Positions 34,659-43,796 of a stretch of 64,000 nucleotides of DNA are shown here, piece by piece (the stretch's first letter is position 1; each line of letters opens with the position of its first letter). Under the pieces are notes generated by a model, which was given only the letters and a program-made list of their open reading frames with translations, made no database searches and was not told the DNA's origin. Made by a program: the position numbers and the translations under genes. This DNA comes from Streptomyces sp. NRRL F-525 (lineage in GTDB: Bacteria > Actinomycetota > Actinomycetes > Streptomycetales > Streptomycetaceae): positions 62,001 to 126,000 of the forward strand of contig NZ_JNXE01000038.1 of NCBI RefSeq assembly GCF_000716605.1, read 5' to 3'.

Positions 34659-35399
34659 ATGACCACGACCTCGCCCCAGGGGCGCACCGAACTGCTGAGG
34701 CCGGACGGGAGCCCCGTCCGAGTGCTTGTGGTGGACGACGAGCTGTCGATCACCGAGCTGCTGTCCATGGCCCTCCGATACGAGGGCTGGCAGATCCGCA
34801 GCGCGGGTGACGGGACCGGCGCGATCCAGACCGCGCGCGAGTTCCGGCCCGACGCAGTCGTCCTCGACATGATGCTGCCGGACATGGACGGCCTGACCGT
34901 TCTCGGGCGGATGCGCAGAGAGCTGCCGGACGTCCCGGTGCTGTTCCTGACGGCGAAGGACGCCGTCGAGGACCGTATCGCCGGGCTCACCGCCGGCGGC
35001 GACGACTACGTCACCAAGCCCTTCAGCCTCGAAGAGGTCGTCGCCCGGCTGCGCGGACTGATCCGCCGCTCCGGTGCCGCCGACCGCCGTTCGGACTCCG
35101 TGCTGATCGTGGGTGACCTCACCCTCGACGAGGACAGCCACGAGGTGTCGCGGGCCGGGGAGGGCATCCACCTCACCGCGACCGAGTTCGAGCTGTTGCG
35201 CTTCCTCATGCGTAATCCCCGGCGTGTACTCAGCAAGGCGCAGATCCTCGACCGTGTGTGGTCGTACGACTTCGGTGGGCAGGCCAATGTGGTCGAGCTC
35301 TACATCTCGTACCTCCGGCGCAAGATCGACGCCGGTCGTGAGCCGATGATCCACACCCGGCGCGGTGCCGGTTACCTGATCAAGCCCGCGGCCTCATGA
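34659..35399 (+). CDS. OmpR-family response regulator
   Basis: ATG 34659 (246 aa) is preferred to the ATG at 34581, whose extra 26 residues lie outside the receiver fold. The receiver has Asp26/Asp27, phospho-acceptor Asp70, Thr98 and Lys120. The C-terminal winged helix (LTATEFELLRFLMRNPRRVLSKAQIL...RRGAGYLI) binds DNA. It overlaps the kinase gene by 4 bp and leads a chain with two glycosyltransferase-type genes, so it may control cell-surface glycosylation. Its target genes are not visible. Confidence 0.92.
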   Translation: MTTTSPQGRTELLRPDGSPVRVLVVDDELSITELLSMALRYEGWQIRSAGDGTGAIQTAREFRPDAVVLDMMLPDMDGLTVLGRMRRELPDVPVLFLTAKDAVEDRIAGLTAGGDDYVTKPFSLEEVVARLRGLIRRSGAADRRSDSVLIVGDLTLDEDSHEVSRAGEGIHLTATEFELLRFLMRNPRRVLSKAQILDRVWSYDFGGQANVVELYISYLRRKIDAGREPMIHTRRGAGYLIKPAAS

Positions 35400-37027
35400 G
35401 CGGGCGACGACGGCCGCGTGCGCAGAAGAAACGAGCGGGTAAGCCGCGCACCCTGCGGACCCGGCTCGTCGTCGCGTCCGTGACGCTGATCGCGGTGGTG
35501 TGCGCGGTGATCGGTACGGTGACGACGTTCGCGCTGCGGTCGCATCTGTACGAGCAGTTGAACGGCCAGCTGAACGAGTCCGCCTCGCGTGCGTCCGGTT
35601 CGTTCGGGCCGCCCGGCGGCGCCCAGCAGCTCAAGGGCGGTCTCGGCGCGCCCGGCGGGCAGAAGGGGCAGGTGCAGGCGCAGCAGACCAAGCTCGACGA
35701 CTTCGTCAAGGGGCCGCAGCCCCAGGGCACCATCGTGGCCAAGGTCGTGAACGGCTCCATCACCGATGCCCGCCGAGGTGAGAAGTCGGCGAGCACCTAT
35801 CAGATGACCGCGAAGACGCTCACCAAGGCCCAGCTCGCCGCTCTCGGTTCCGTCCCCCAGGACAACAAGCAGCACACCGTGGAGATCCCGGGAGTCGGCG
35901 ACTTCCGCGTCGAGTACAAGAGCGGGGACAGCGGCAGCTACTACGTCGCCGTTCCGACCTCCACGGTCGACAACACCATCAACACCCTCATCCTCGTCGA
36001 ACTCAGCGTCACCGCCGCCGGCCTGGTGGCGGCGGGCATCGCCGGCTACGTCCTCGTCGGCGTGGCCACCCGCCCCCTGCGCCGCGTCGCCTCCACCGCC
36101 ACCCGCGTCTCCGAACTCCCCCTCCACACCGGCGAAGTCACCCTCAACGAACGGGTCCCCGAGTCCGAGACCGACCCGCACACCGAGGTCGGCCAGGTCG
36201 GTGCCGCGCTCAACCGGATGCTGGACCACGTCCACGGCGCCCTGCACGCAAGGCAGCAGAGCGAGATGCGGGTACGGCAGTTCGTGGCCGACGCCAGTCA
36301 TGAGCTGCGGACGCCCCTCGCGTCGATCCGCGGTTACGCCGAACTGACGCGCCGCGGGCGCGAACAGACCGGCCCGGACACCAAGCACGCCCTCGGCCGC
36401 ATCGAGTCCGAGGCGGGCCGTATGACCCTCCTCGTAGAAGACTTGCTGCTCCTTGCCCGGCTCGACGCGGGCAGACCGCTGCAGTTCGACCAGACCGACC
36501 TCATCCCGCTCGTCGTGGACACCATCAGCGACTCGCGCGCGGCCGGCATGGACCACAACTGGCGGCTCGACCTGCCCGACGAACCGGCCCTCGTGTCGGC
36601 GGACGCGGCCCGTATCCAGCAGGTGCTCATCAACCTGCTGGGCAACGCCCGCAAGCACACACCACCCGGTACGACGATCACGGCACGGGTGCAGAGACGC
36701 GGCCCGTGGATGTGCGTGGACGTGGAGGACAACGGCCAGGGCATCCCGCCCGATTTGCTGCCGCATGTCTTCGAGCGGTTCGCGCGCGGCGACTCGGCCC
36801 GTTCCCGCTCCACGGGATCGACGGGTCTGGGCCTCGCCATCGTGCAGGCGGTCGCGACCGCACACGGCGGCGCGGTCACCGTGGACAGCGTTCCCGGACG
36901 CACGGTGTTCACCGTCCATCTGCCCGCGCTCGCACCGGCCGTGCCCGCGCCCGCCCCCGAAACGAATTGGCAATCGCACTCACAGGCACAGCACAGTGCC
37001 ACCACATGGGTGCAACAGGGCGCTTGA
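35396..37027 (+). CDS. Membrane sensor histidine kinase
   Basis: The protein has 543 aa. TM1 is about 23-46, the extracellular sensor about 47-193, TM2 about 195-222 and HAMP about 222-280. The H-box ADASHELRTPL carries phospho-His302. Then follow the N-box (INLLGNARKH), the G-boxes (DNGQGIP, GLGLAIV) and a Pro/Ala tail. The sensor contains a Gly/Gln-rich stretch. It is the partner of the regulator at 34659, joined by an ATGA overlap. Confidence 0.93.
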   Translation: MSGRRRPRAQKKRAGKPRTLRTRLVVASVTLIAVVCAVIGTVTTFALRSHLYEQLNGQLNESASRASGSFGPPGGAQQLKGGLGAPGGQKGQVQAQQTKLDDFVKGPQPQGTIVAKVVNGSITDARRGEKSASTYQMTAKTLTKAQLAALGSVPQDNKQHTVEIPGVGDFRVEYKSGDSGSYYVAVPTSTVDNTINTLILVELSVTAAGLVAAGIAGYVLVGVATRPLRRVASTATRVSELPLHTGEVTLNERVPESETDPHTEVGQVGAALNRMLDHVHGALHARQQSEMRVRQFVADASHELRTPLASIRGYAELTRRGREQTGPDTKHALGRIESEAGRMTLLVEDLLLLARLDAGRPLQFDQTDLIPLVVDTISDSRAAGMDHNWRLDLPDEPALVSADAARIQQVLINLLGNARKHTPPGTTITARVQRRGPWMCVDVEDNGQGIPPDLLPHVFERFARGDSARSRSTGSTGLGLAIVQAVATAHGGAVTVDSVPGRTVFTVHLPALAPAVPAPAPETNWQSHSQAQHSATTWVQQGA

Positions 37028-37041
37028 GGAGAGTCGGTTCC

Positions 37042-38556
37042 ATGCGAACCGACACTTCTCCCGGCACCCTGCCGGCGCGGGAGCACCTCCCGGCCGGAGA
37101 CGCCGGTACGCCTGTCCTGGACGTAGTGATCCCCGTCTACAACGAGGAGAAGGACCTCCAGCCATGCGTGCTCAGACTGCACGAGCACCTCAAGCGCACG
37201 TTCCCGTACGCGTTCCGCATCACCATCGCGGACAACGCGTCGATCGACACCACCCCCCAGGTGGCCGCGCGGCTGGAGTCGGAGATCCCGGAGGTCAAGT
37301 CCTTCCGGCTGGAGCAGAAGGGGCGCGGTCGAGCACTGCGCACCGTCTGGTCCGCCTCGGACGCCCCGATCCTCGCCTACATGGACGTCGACCTCTCCAC
37401 CGACCTCAACGCGCTGCTCCCCCTGGTGGCGCCGCTGATCTCGGGTCACTCCGACCTGGCGATCGGATCCCGGCTGGCCCGCTCGTCGCGTGTCGTGCGT
37501 GGCGCCAAGCGCGAGTTCATCAGCCGGACCTACAACCTGATCCTGCGCGGCTCGCTGCAGGCCCGCTTCTCGGACGCCCAGTGCGGATTCAAGGCGATCC
37601 GGCGTGATGTGGCCCAGGCGCTGCTGCCGCTCGTCGAGGACACCGGCTGGTTCTTCGACACCGAGATGCTGGTGCTGGCCGAGCGTGCCGGACTCCGTAT
37701 CCACGAGGTGCCGGTCGACTGGGTCGACGACCCGAACTCGACCGTCCACATCGTCAAGACGGCGACCGAGGACTTGAAGGGAGTGTGGCGCGTGGGCAAG
37801 GCCCTGGCCTCCGGTTCGCTGCCGCTCGACCGCGTCACGCGGCCCTTCGGCGACGACCCGCGCGACCGCGACATCCAGGACGTGCCCAAGGGGCTGGCCC
37901 GCCAGCTCGTCGGGTTCTGCGTGGTCGGAGGTCTCTCCACCCTCTTCTACCTGGTCCTCTACAGCCTCTTCCGGCAGTTCGGCGGCTCCCAGGTCGCCAA
38001 CGCGCTCGCGCTGCTGGTCTCGGCGGTCGCCAACACCGCCGCCAACCGCCGGCTGACCTTCGGGGTCCGCGGCCGGGGCGGCGCCGTCCGCCACCAGGCG
38101 CAGGGCCTCGTCGTCTTCGCCATCGGCCTCGCGCTGACCAGTGGTTCGCTCGCCGCGCTGAACGCGGCCAGCAGCGACCCCGCGCACTCCACCGAACTCG
38201 CGGTCCTGGTGGCCGCCAACCTCGCCGCGACCGTCCTGCGCTTCCTGCTCTTCCGCGCCTGGGTCTTCCCGGACCGCGACGACAGCACCGAGGAGGAGAC
38301 GGCCGCAGCCCTCAACTCCCCTTCGTCGCCGACCTATTCGACGACGCCGCAGCACCCGCAGAACCCGCAGTACCCCGGTTCGTACGCCGCCCCGCTGCCC
38401 CAGCGCCAGCCGCTGCCCCAGCAGAGCGAGTACGACACCGCCCCGCACACCACCCAGTTCCGCGCCGGTGAAGCCGCGGACGGCACCTGGAGGGACGCGA
38501 CCATGCAGTTGCAGCCGGTGCGTCCCCACGACACCGATCCGAGGGACCCCCGATGA
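37042..38556 (+). CDS. GT2 glycosyltransferase fused to GtrA-like membrane domain
   Basis: The protein has 504 aa. The N-terminal GT2 domain resembles dolichyl/polyprenyl-phosphate sugar synthases: VIPVYNEEKDL, IADNAS, DVDLSTD (DxD-type metal site) and SDAQCGFKAIRRDVAQ. Residues about 290-415 contain four membrane helices of GtrA type. The tail (about 420-504) is Pro/Gln/Ser-rich. It probably makes and presents a polyprenyl-phosphate sugar for the GT39 enzyme encoded next, which it overlaps by 4 bp. Confidence 0.88.
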   Translation: MRTDTSPGTLPAREHLPAGDAGTPVLDVVIPVYNEEKDLQPCVLRLHEHLKRTFPYAFRITIADNASIDTTPQVAARLESEIPEVKSFRLEQKGRGRALRTVWSASDAPILAYMDVDLSTDLNALLPLVAPLISGHSDLAIGSRLARSSRVVRGAKREFISRTYNLILRGSLQARFSDAQCGFKAIRRDVAQALLPLVEDTGWFFDTEMLVLAERAGLRIHEVPVDWVDDPNSTVHIVKTATEDLKGVWRVGKALASGSLPLDRVTRPFGDDPRDRDIQDVPKGLARQLVGFCVVGGLSTLFYLVLYSLFRQFGGSQVANALALLVSAVANTAANRRLTFGVRGRGGAVRHQAQGLVVFAIGLALTSGSLAALNAASSDPAHSTELAVLVAANLAATVLRFLLFRAWVFPDRDDSTEEETAAALNSPSSPTYSTTPQHPQNPQYPGSYAAPLPQRQPLPQQSEYDTAPHTTQFRAGEAADGTWRDATMQLQPVRPHDTDPRDPR

Positions 38557-40826
38557 CCACCGACACCGATCAGACGACCTACCCGGGAGGAGGCAGCCCC
38601 TCTTCCTGGGGGCCGACTACCGGTGACAGCGACACCGGCAGAGATACGGCCGCAGGCGAGCCGGTCGTCGTGGAGTCGCACACGCCGGCCCCCGGCGCCG
38701 GTGAGCCGAAGCAGCCGCTCGGCCGCCGGCTGTGGCGCGGCCGGCCCGAGGACCCGCGCTGGGCGCGCCCCGCGTTCTGGGGCATGCTGCTGGCGACGGC
38801 GCTGCTCTACCTCTACAACCTGAGCGCGTCCGGCTACTCCAACTCCTTCTACTCGGCGGCGGTCCAGGCCGGCAGCAAGAGCTGGAAGGCGTTCCTGTTC
38901 GGCTCGCTGGACGCGGGCAACGCGATCACCGTCGACAAGCCCTCGGCGTTCCTGTGGCCGATGGAGATCTCGGTCCGCATCTTCGGCCTCAACTCCTGGG
39001 CGATCCTGGTCCCCGAGGTCCTCATGGGCGTCGGCACGGTCGCGGTCGTCTACGCGGCGGTACGCCGTCGGCACAGCCCGCAGGCCGGTCTGATCGCGGG
39101 CGCCGTGCTGGCGCTCACCCCGGTCGCCGCGCTGATGTTCCGCTTCAACAACCCTGACGCGGCACTGGCGTTGCTCATGGCGACGGCCTGCTACCTCGTC
39201 GTCCGGGCCCTGGAGGACGGCCGCACCAAGTGGCTGGTCTGGGCCGGAGTCGCGATCGGCTTCGCGTTCCTCTCCAAGACCCTCCAGGCCTTCCTGATCC
39301 TCCCGCCGCTGGCCATCGTCTACGCGGTCTGCGCACCGGTGAGCGTGAAGAAGAGGTTCGCCCAACTGGGCCTGGCCACCGGCGCGTTGGTTGTCGCGGC
39401 CGGCTGGTGGGTGGCGCTCGTCGAGCTGTGGCCGGCGTCCTCGCGCCCCTACATCGGCGGCTCGCAGAACAACAGCTTCCTTGAACTGACCTTCGGCTAC
39501 AACGGGTTCGGCCGCCTCAGCGGCGACGAGACCGGCAGCGTCGGCGGCGGAGGCGGCGGCACCGGCACCGGCATGTGGGGTGCCACCGGCTGGAACCGCA
39601 TGTTCAACGACGAGATCGGCAGCCAGATCTCCTGGCTGCTGCCCACAGCGCTGATCCTCCTCGTCGCGGGCCTGGTGGCCACGCGCAAGCTGGGCCGCAC
39701 GTCGGTCAGGCGCAGTTCGATGCTCGTGTGGGGCGGCTCGCTGGTCACGACCCTGGTCGTCTTCAGCTACATGGCCGGCATCTTCCACCAGTACTACACG
39801 ATCGCGCTGGCCCCCTACATCGCGGCCGTGATCGGCATCGGCGCGGGTTCCCTCTGGGAGAAGCGCGGCGAGATCTGGGCGTCGATCACCCTTGCCGCGG
39901 CGGTAGTTGCCGCCGGCGTGTGGGGCTACGTCCTCCTCAACCGCACCTCCGACTACCTGCCCTGGCTGAAGTGGCTGGTCCTCCTCGGCTCCCTCGCCGG
40001 TGCGCTCGGCCTCATCTTCGTCGCGAAGATCGGCCGCCAACTCGCCCTCGCGGCAGTCGGCTTGAGCATCGTGGCGGGCCTCGCGGGCCCGGCGGCGTAC
40101 ACCATGTCGACGGTCAACTCGGCCCACACCGGCTCGATTCCTACGGCCGGTCCGGCCGGCGCGAGCATGATGGGCGGCGGTCCGGGTGGCGGCGGCGGTC
40201 GCGGCGGCTTCGGCGGCGGCAACCGCACCGGCGGCACGGGCACCATGCCCGGCCAGCAGGGCGGCGGCACCACCCAGAACCAGGGCGGCGGCTTCCCCGG
40301 CGGCGGCACGGGCACGATGCCCGGCGGTGGCACGGGCACAGCTCCTGGCGGCGGCACCGGCACCACCCCCGGTGGCGGCGGCACCACGCAGAACCAGGGC
40401 GGAGGCTTCGGCGGCCAGATGGGCGGCGACGGCGGCATGGGCGGCGGCGGTGGCGTCGGCGGCCTGCTGAACGGCGCGACGGTCACCTCGGCGGCCAAGA
40501 AGCTCCTCCAGACGGACGCGAGCAAGTACACCTGGGTCGCCGCGTCCATCGGCTCCCAGAACGCCGCGAGCTACCAACTCGCCACCGGAGACCCGGTGAT
40601 GGCGATCGGCGGCTTCAACGGCACCGACCCGTCGCCGACGCTGGCCCAGTTCAAGAAGTACGTGGCGGACGGCAAGATCCACTACTTCATCTCGGGCGGC
40701 ACGGGCATGGGCGGCAGCAGCACGGGCAGCTCCTCGCAGATCTCCTCGTGGGTCGAGAAGAACTACAAGAAGGTGACGGTCGGTTCGGCCACCTTCTACG
40801 ACCTGACCCAGAAGACGAGCAGCTGA
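38553..40826 (+). CDS. GT39 (protein mannosyltransferase/ArnT-like) membrane glycosyltransferase
   Basis: The protein has 757 aa. About twelve membrane helices start at residue 73, with the family's luminal acidic loop near LDAGNAITVDKPSAFLW and HQYYTIALAPYIAAVIG in the later helices. Residues about 535-640 are a Gly/Thr/Gln repeat, and a C-terminal extracellular domain of about 110 residues follows. Such enzymes transfer a sugar from a polyprenyl-phosphate carrier to a protein or cell-wall acceptor outside the membrane. The preceding gene probably supplies the donor. Confidence 0.9.
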   Translation: MTTDTDQTTYPGGGSPSSWGPTTGDSDTGRDTAAGEPVVVESHTPAPGAGEPKQPLGRRLWRGRPEDPRWARPAFWGMLLATALLYLYNLSASGYSNSFYSAAVQAGSKSWKAFLFGSLDAGNAITVDKPSAFLWPMEISVRIFGLNSWAILVPEVLMGVGTVAVVYAAVRRRHSPQAGLIAGAVLALTPVAALMFRFNNPDAALALLMATACYLVVRALEDGRTKWLVWAGVAIGFAFLSKTLQAFLILPPLAIVYAVCAPVSVKKRFAQLGLATGALVVAAGWWVALVELWPASSRPYIGGSQNNSFLELTFGYNGFGRLSGDETGSVGGGGGGTGTGMWGATGWNRMFNDEIGSQISWLLPTALILLVAGLVATRKLGRTSVRRSSMLVWGGSLVTTLVVFSYMAGIFHQYYTIALAPYIAAVIGIGAGSLWEKRGEIWASITLAAAVVAAGVWGYVLLNRTSDYLPWLKWLVLLGSLAGALGLIFVAKIGRQLALAAVGLSIVAGLAGPAAYTMSTVNSAHTGSIPTAGPAGASMMGGGPGGGGGRGGFGGGNRTGGTGTMPGQQGGGTTQNQGGGFPGGGTGTMPGGGTGTAPGGGTGTTPGGGGTTQNQGGGFGGQMGGDGGMGGGGGVGGLLNGATVTSAAKKLLQTDASKYTWVAASIGSQNAASYQLATGDPVMAIGGFNGTDPSPTLAQFKKYVADGKIHYFISGGTGMGGSSTGSSSQISSWVEKNYKKVTVGSATFYDLTQKTSS

Positions 40827-40849
40827 CACCCGGCTGACGGTTCTCCACT

Positions 40850-40887
40850 GAGCAGGGGCGGTGACCACACGGTCGCCGCCCCTGCTC
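40850..40887 (+). terminator. Long hairpin terminator after the GT39 gene
   Basis: GAGCAGGGGCGG (40850-40861) pairs with CCGCCCCTGCTC (40876-40887), and the inner bases continue the stem with one G-U. It closes the four-gene operon. Confidence 0.85.
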
Positions 40888-40896
40888 ATATCTCCG

Positions 40897-40931
40897 TTGT
40901 ACGCCGTATGGGAACTGTTCTACGGTGTACA
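40897..40931 (+). promoter_or_regulatory. Promoter and TetR-like operator of the MFS gene
   Basis: TTGTAC (40897-40902), 18 bp, TACGGT (40921-40926). TGTACGCCGTA (40898-40908) and TACGGTGTACA (40921-40931) are inverted repeats with one mismatch, each covering one promoter box. Transcription would start at or next to the ATG at 40934. Confidence 0.6.
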
Positions 40932-40933
40932 GC

Positions 40934-42388
40934 ATGTCGACCTCCTACCCGAAGCGCTGGATCGTCCTCGGCGTCATCTGCCTCGCCCAGCTCACCGTGC
41001 TGCTCGACAACACCGTCCTGAACGTCGCGATCCCCTCGCTCACCCGCGAACTGGGCGCCGGTACCGCCGACATCCAGTGGATGATCAACGCGTACTCGCT
41101 GGTGCAGTCGGGGTTGCTCCTGACGGCGGGCAGCGCGGCCGACCGTTACGGCCGCAAGAAGATGCTGATCGCGGGACTGGTGCTGTTCGGCGTGGGTTCG
41201 CTGGTCGCCGGACTCGCCCAGTCCACAGGCCAGTTGATCGCCGCGAGGGCCGGCATGGGCGTGGGCGGGGCGCTGCTCATCACGACCACCCTCGCCGTGG
41301 TGATGCAGATCTTCAGCCCCGAGGAACAGCCGCGGGCCATCGGCATCTGGGCCGCGGTCAACGCGCTCGGTTTCGCGACGGGCCCGCTCCTCGGCGGCTT
41401 CATGCTGAACCACTTCTGGTGGGGCGCGATCTTCCTGATCAACATCCCGGTCGCGGCACTGGCGTTGGCAGCGGCGGTCGTCCTCGTCCCCGAGTCGAAG
41501 AACCCACGCGGCGACCGCCCCGACCTCCTCGGCGCCCTGCTCTCCACCATCGGCATGGCCGCGCTGGTCTACGCGATCATCTCCGGGCCCGCGCACGGGT
41601 GGACGTCGGGCCGGGTGCTGTTGATCGCGGCGGTGGCTGTTGCCGTCCTCGCCGCCTTCGCGTACTGGGAGAACCGCGTCCCGTACCCGATGCTCGACCT
41701 GGACTTCTTCCGCGACCGCCGCTTCACGGGCGCGGTGACGGGCGTCGTCCTGATCACCTTCGGCATGGCCGGCTCCCTCTTCCTCCTCACCCAGCACCTC
41801 CAATTCGTCCTCGGCTACGGCCCGTTGGAGGCGGGTGTCCGTACGGCGCCGCTCGCGCTGGTGATCGTCGCGCTCAACTTCTCGGGGCTGGCGGCGAGGT
41901 GGACGAAGCGGCTGGGGATGCCGGTTTCCATCGGGCTGGGCATGGTGTTGATGTCGGCGGGGCTGGTGTCGATCGCGTCGCTCGCGTCCGGCGGGTATGC
42001 GGGGACCTTGGTGGGGCTGGTGTTGATCGGGGCGGGGGCGGCGATCGCCAATCCGGCGATGGCTCACGCGATCATGAGTGCGATTCCGCCGGAGAAGGCG
42101 GGGGTCGGGGCGGGGGTCAACGGCACGTTGGGGGAGTTCGGGAACGGGTTGGGGGTCGCGGTGTTGGGGGCGGTGCTGAGTTCTCGGTTCGCGGCGGTGT
42201 CCCTGCCGGTCGGGTTGGCGGCGGCGTCCTCGGCGGAGGAGCGGCAGAAGGTGACGGATTCCTTCTCTGCCGGGCTGGAGGTCAGTCAATTGGTGGGGGC
42301 GGTCGCTGTTTTGGCCGGGGGGTTGCTTGCCGCGGCGTTGTTGTGGCGGGCGGAGCGGGCAGACTCGGGGGTGGTGGTCGCCCAGTAG
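40934..42388 (+). CDS. MFS multidrug efflux transporter, 14-TM (EmrB/QacA type)
   Basis: ATG 40934 gives 484 aa; the GTG at 40925 lies inside the operator. Fourteen hydrophobic segments are predicted, with motif A GSAADRYGRKKML and motif C-like GFATGPLLGGFM of drug/H+ antiporters. The mRNA is probably leaderless. A TetR gene follows 110 bp downstream and most likely represses it through the inverted repeat over the promoter. The drug is unknown. Confidence 0.88.
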   Translation: MSTSYPKRWIVLGVICLAQLTVLLDNTVLNVAIPSLTRELGAGTADIQWMINAYSLVQSGLLLTAGSAADRYGRKKMLIAGLVLFGVGSLVAGLAQSTGQLIAARAGMGVGGALLITTTLAVVMQIFSPEEQPRAIGIWAAVNALGFATGPLLGGFMLNHFWWGAIFLINIPVAALALAAAVVLVPESKNPRGDRPDLLGALLSTIGMAALVYAIISGPAHGWTSGRVLLIAAVAVAVLAAFAYWENRVPYPMLDLDFFRDRRFTGAVTGVVLITFGMAGSLFLLTQHLQFVLGYGPLEAGVRTAPLALVIVALNFSGLAARWTKRLGMPVSIGLGMVLMSAGLVSIASLASGGYAGTLVGLVLIGAGAAIANPAMAHAIMSAIPPEKAGVGAGVNGTLGEFGNGLGVAVLGAVLSSRFAAVSLPVGLAAASSAEERQKVTDSFSAGLEVSQLVGAVAVLAGGLLAAALLWRAERADSGVVVAQ

Positions 42389-42426
42389 CTCGGGTGGCGG
42401 GGCGCGTTGGCGGCTGCGGGCGCGTT

Positions 42427-42456
42427 GTGGCTGGTCGCGCAGTTCCCCGCGCCCCT
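42427..42456 (+). repeat. Dispersed Streptomyces intergenic repeat, copy 1
   Basis: Thirty bases starting GTGGCTGGTCGCGCAGTTCC are identical to 48829-48858. I recall this unit from many Streptomyces intergenic regions. Here it sits between the MFS gene and tetR. Confidence 0.7.
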
Positions 42457-42498
42457 GATTACAGTGATCCGGGATCTGGATCTTGAGGAAGGTGCGTC

Positions 42499-43365
42499 AT
42501 GGCCAAGACATCGCCGTCGTCGGGGCGTTCCGCGCGCACCAGTGTCTGGCTCGAGACGAAGACGCGCCGGAGCGGGCGCGGCGGCGGGGGACAACCGGGC
42601 CTCGATCGCACCCGCATCACCGAGGTAACCGTGCGGCTGCTGGACGCCGAAGGCCTGGCCAAGTTTTCCATGCGGCGGCTCGCGGCCGAGCTGAACGTGA
42701 CCGCGATGTCCGTCTACTGGTACGTGGACTCCAAGGACGACCTCCTCGAACTCGCCCTGGATGCCGTCTTCGGCGAGTTGCGGCTGCCCGACGCGGGGGC
42801 CGAGGGCGAGGACTGGCGGGACCAACTCCGCGCCCTGGCAACGGAGTACAGGGTCCTGCTGGTCCGACACCCCTGGCTGTCGCCGCTCGTCGGCACCTTC
42901 CTCAACATCGGCCCGAACTACCTCGCGTTCTCCCGCGTCGTCCAGCGCGTGGTCCGGCGCACCGGGCTGCCGGACCACGGGCTGACGGGGGCGATCGTGT
43001 CGGTCTTCCAGTTCGTGTACGGCTACGGCACGATCGAGGGCCACTTCTTCGCCCAGGTCGCCGACACCGGCATGACCCCCGACGACTACTTCCGCCAGGC
43101 CATGACCACGGTGACCGAGGCCCCGACGGCCGCCGAGGTCCTGGAGGAGTCCAGGCAACTCATGGCGGCCCGGGGCGGCGACACGGTCGAGGAGATGATG
43201 GACCGGGACTTCACCTTCGCCCTGGACCTGCTGGTGGCGGGCATCGAGGCGATGGTGAAGCGGGACGGCGCACCACCTCAGCCCCCGACGACCCGCACGC
43301 TCAGCTCTCGGCCAGCCGCGCCGGGAAGCCCCCCGTCGCCACCGGACCCCACCGCTCCGGAGTGA
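42499..43365 (+). CDS. TetR-family repressor (tetracycline-repressor-like C-terminus)
   Basis: The protein has 288 aa. A 35-residue Ser/Arg/Gly-rich head precedes the HTH (ITEVTVRLLDAEGLAKFSMRRLAAELNVTAMSVYWYVDSKDDL). The C-terminal ligand domain includes VFQFVYGYGTIEGHFFAQ, and the last 30 residues are Pro/Thr-rich. An AGGAAGG site precedes the ATG. The final 65 bp overlap the convergent PPOX gene. It likely regulates the MFS gene upstream. Confidence 0.85.
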   Translation: MAKTSPSSGRSARTSVWLETKTRRSGRGGGGQPGLDRTRITEVTVRLLDAEGLAKFSMRRLAAELNVTAMSVYWYVDSKDDLLELALDAVFGELRLPDAGAEGEDWRDQLRALATEYRVLLVRHPWLSPLVGTFLNIGPNYLAFSRVVQRVVRRTGLPDHGLTGAIVSVFQFVYGYGTIEGHFFAQVADTGMTPDDYFRQAMTTVTEAPTAAEVLEESRQLMAARGGDTVEEMMDRDFTFALDLLVAGIEAMVKRDGAPPQPPTTRTLSSRPAAPGSPPSPPDPTAPE

Positions 43366-43768
43366 CCCGCACGATCGACTTCCCCTGCTTCACCATCGCC
43401 GCCCGGTACTCGTCCCAGTCCGGATGCTCCCCGGAGATGTTCCGGAAGTACTCGACGAGGGGTTCCACGGACTCCGGCGAGTCGATGACCTCGGCCGTGC
43501 CGTCGATCTGGACCCACGGCCCGTTCCACTCGTCGCTCAGGATGATCAGGCTGACCCGCGGATCCCGCTTCGCGTTGCGGGTCTTGGCGCGCTCGGGGTA
43601 GGTCGAGACGACGATCCGCCCCGAGTCGTCGACCCCGCAGGTCAGCGGCGAACCCTGCGGGCTGCCGTCCGCCCGCCGGGTCAGCAGGATCGCCCGGTGC
43701 CGGGGCCGTACGAAGTCCAGCAGCTCGTCCAGGGACACGGAGGTGTTGCTCGCGATGTTCGAAGCCAT
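43301..43768 (-). CDS. PPOX-class F420-dependent flavin/deazaflavin oxidoreductase
   Basis: This 155-aa split-barrel protein has RRADGSPQGSPLTCGVDDSGRIVVSTYPERAKTRNAKRDPRVSLIIL, the F420/FMN-binding strand-turn-strand of this class. It probably reduces quinones or other small substrates with F420H2. It is monocistronic; its 3' end lies inside the tetR reading frame on the other strand. Confidence 0.87.
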   Translation of the reverse strand: MASNIASNTSVSLDELLDFVRPRHRAILLTRRADGSPQGSPLTCGVDDSGRIVVSTYPERAKTRNAKRDPRVSLIILSDEWNGPWVQIDGTAEVIDSPESVEPLVEYFRNISGEHPDWDEYRAAMVKQGKSIVRVTPERWGPVATGGFPARLAES

Positions 43769-43796
43769 ACGGCCAGCCTAGGCGCAGCTCACCCCG

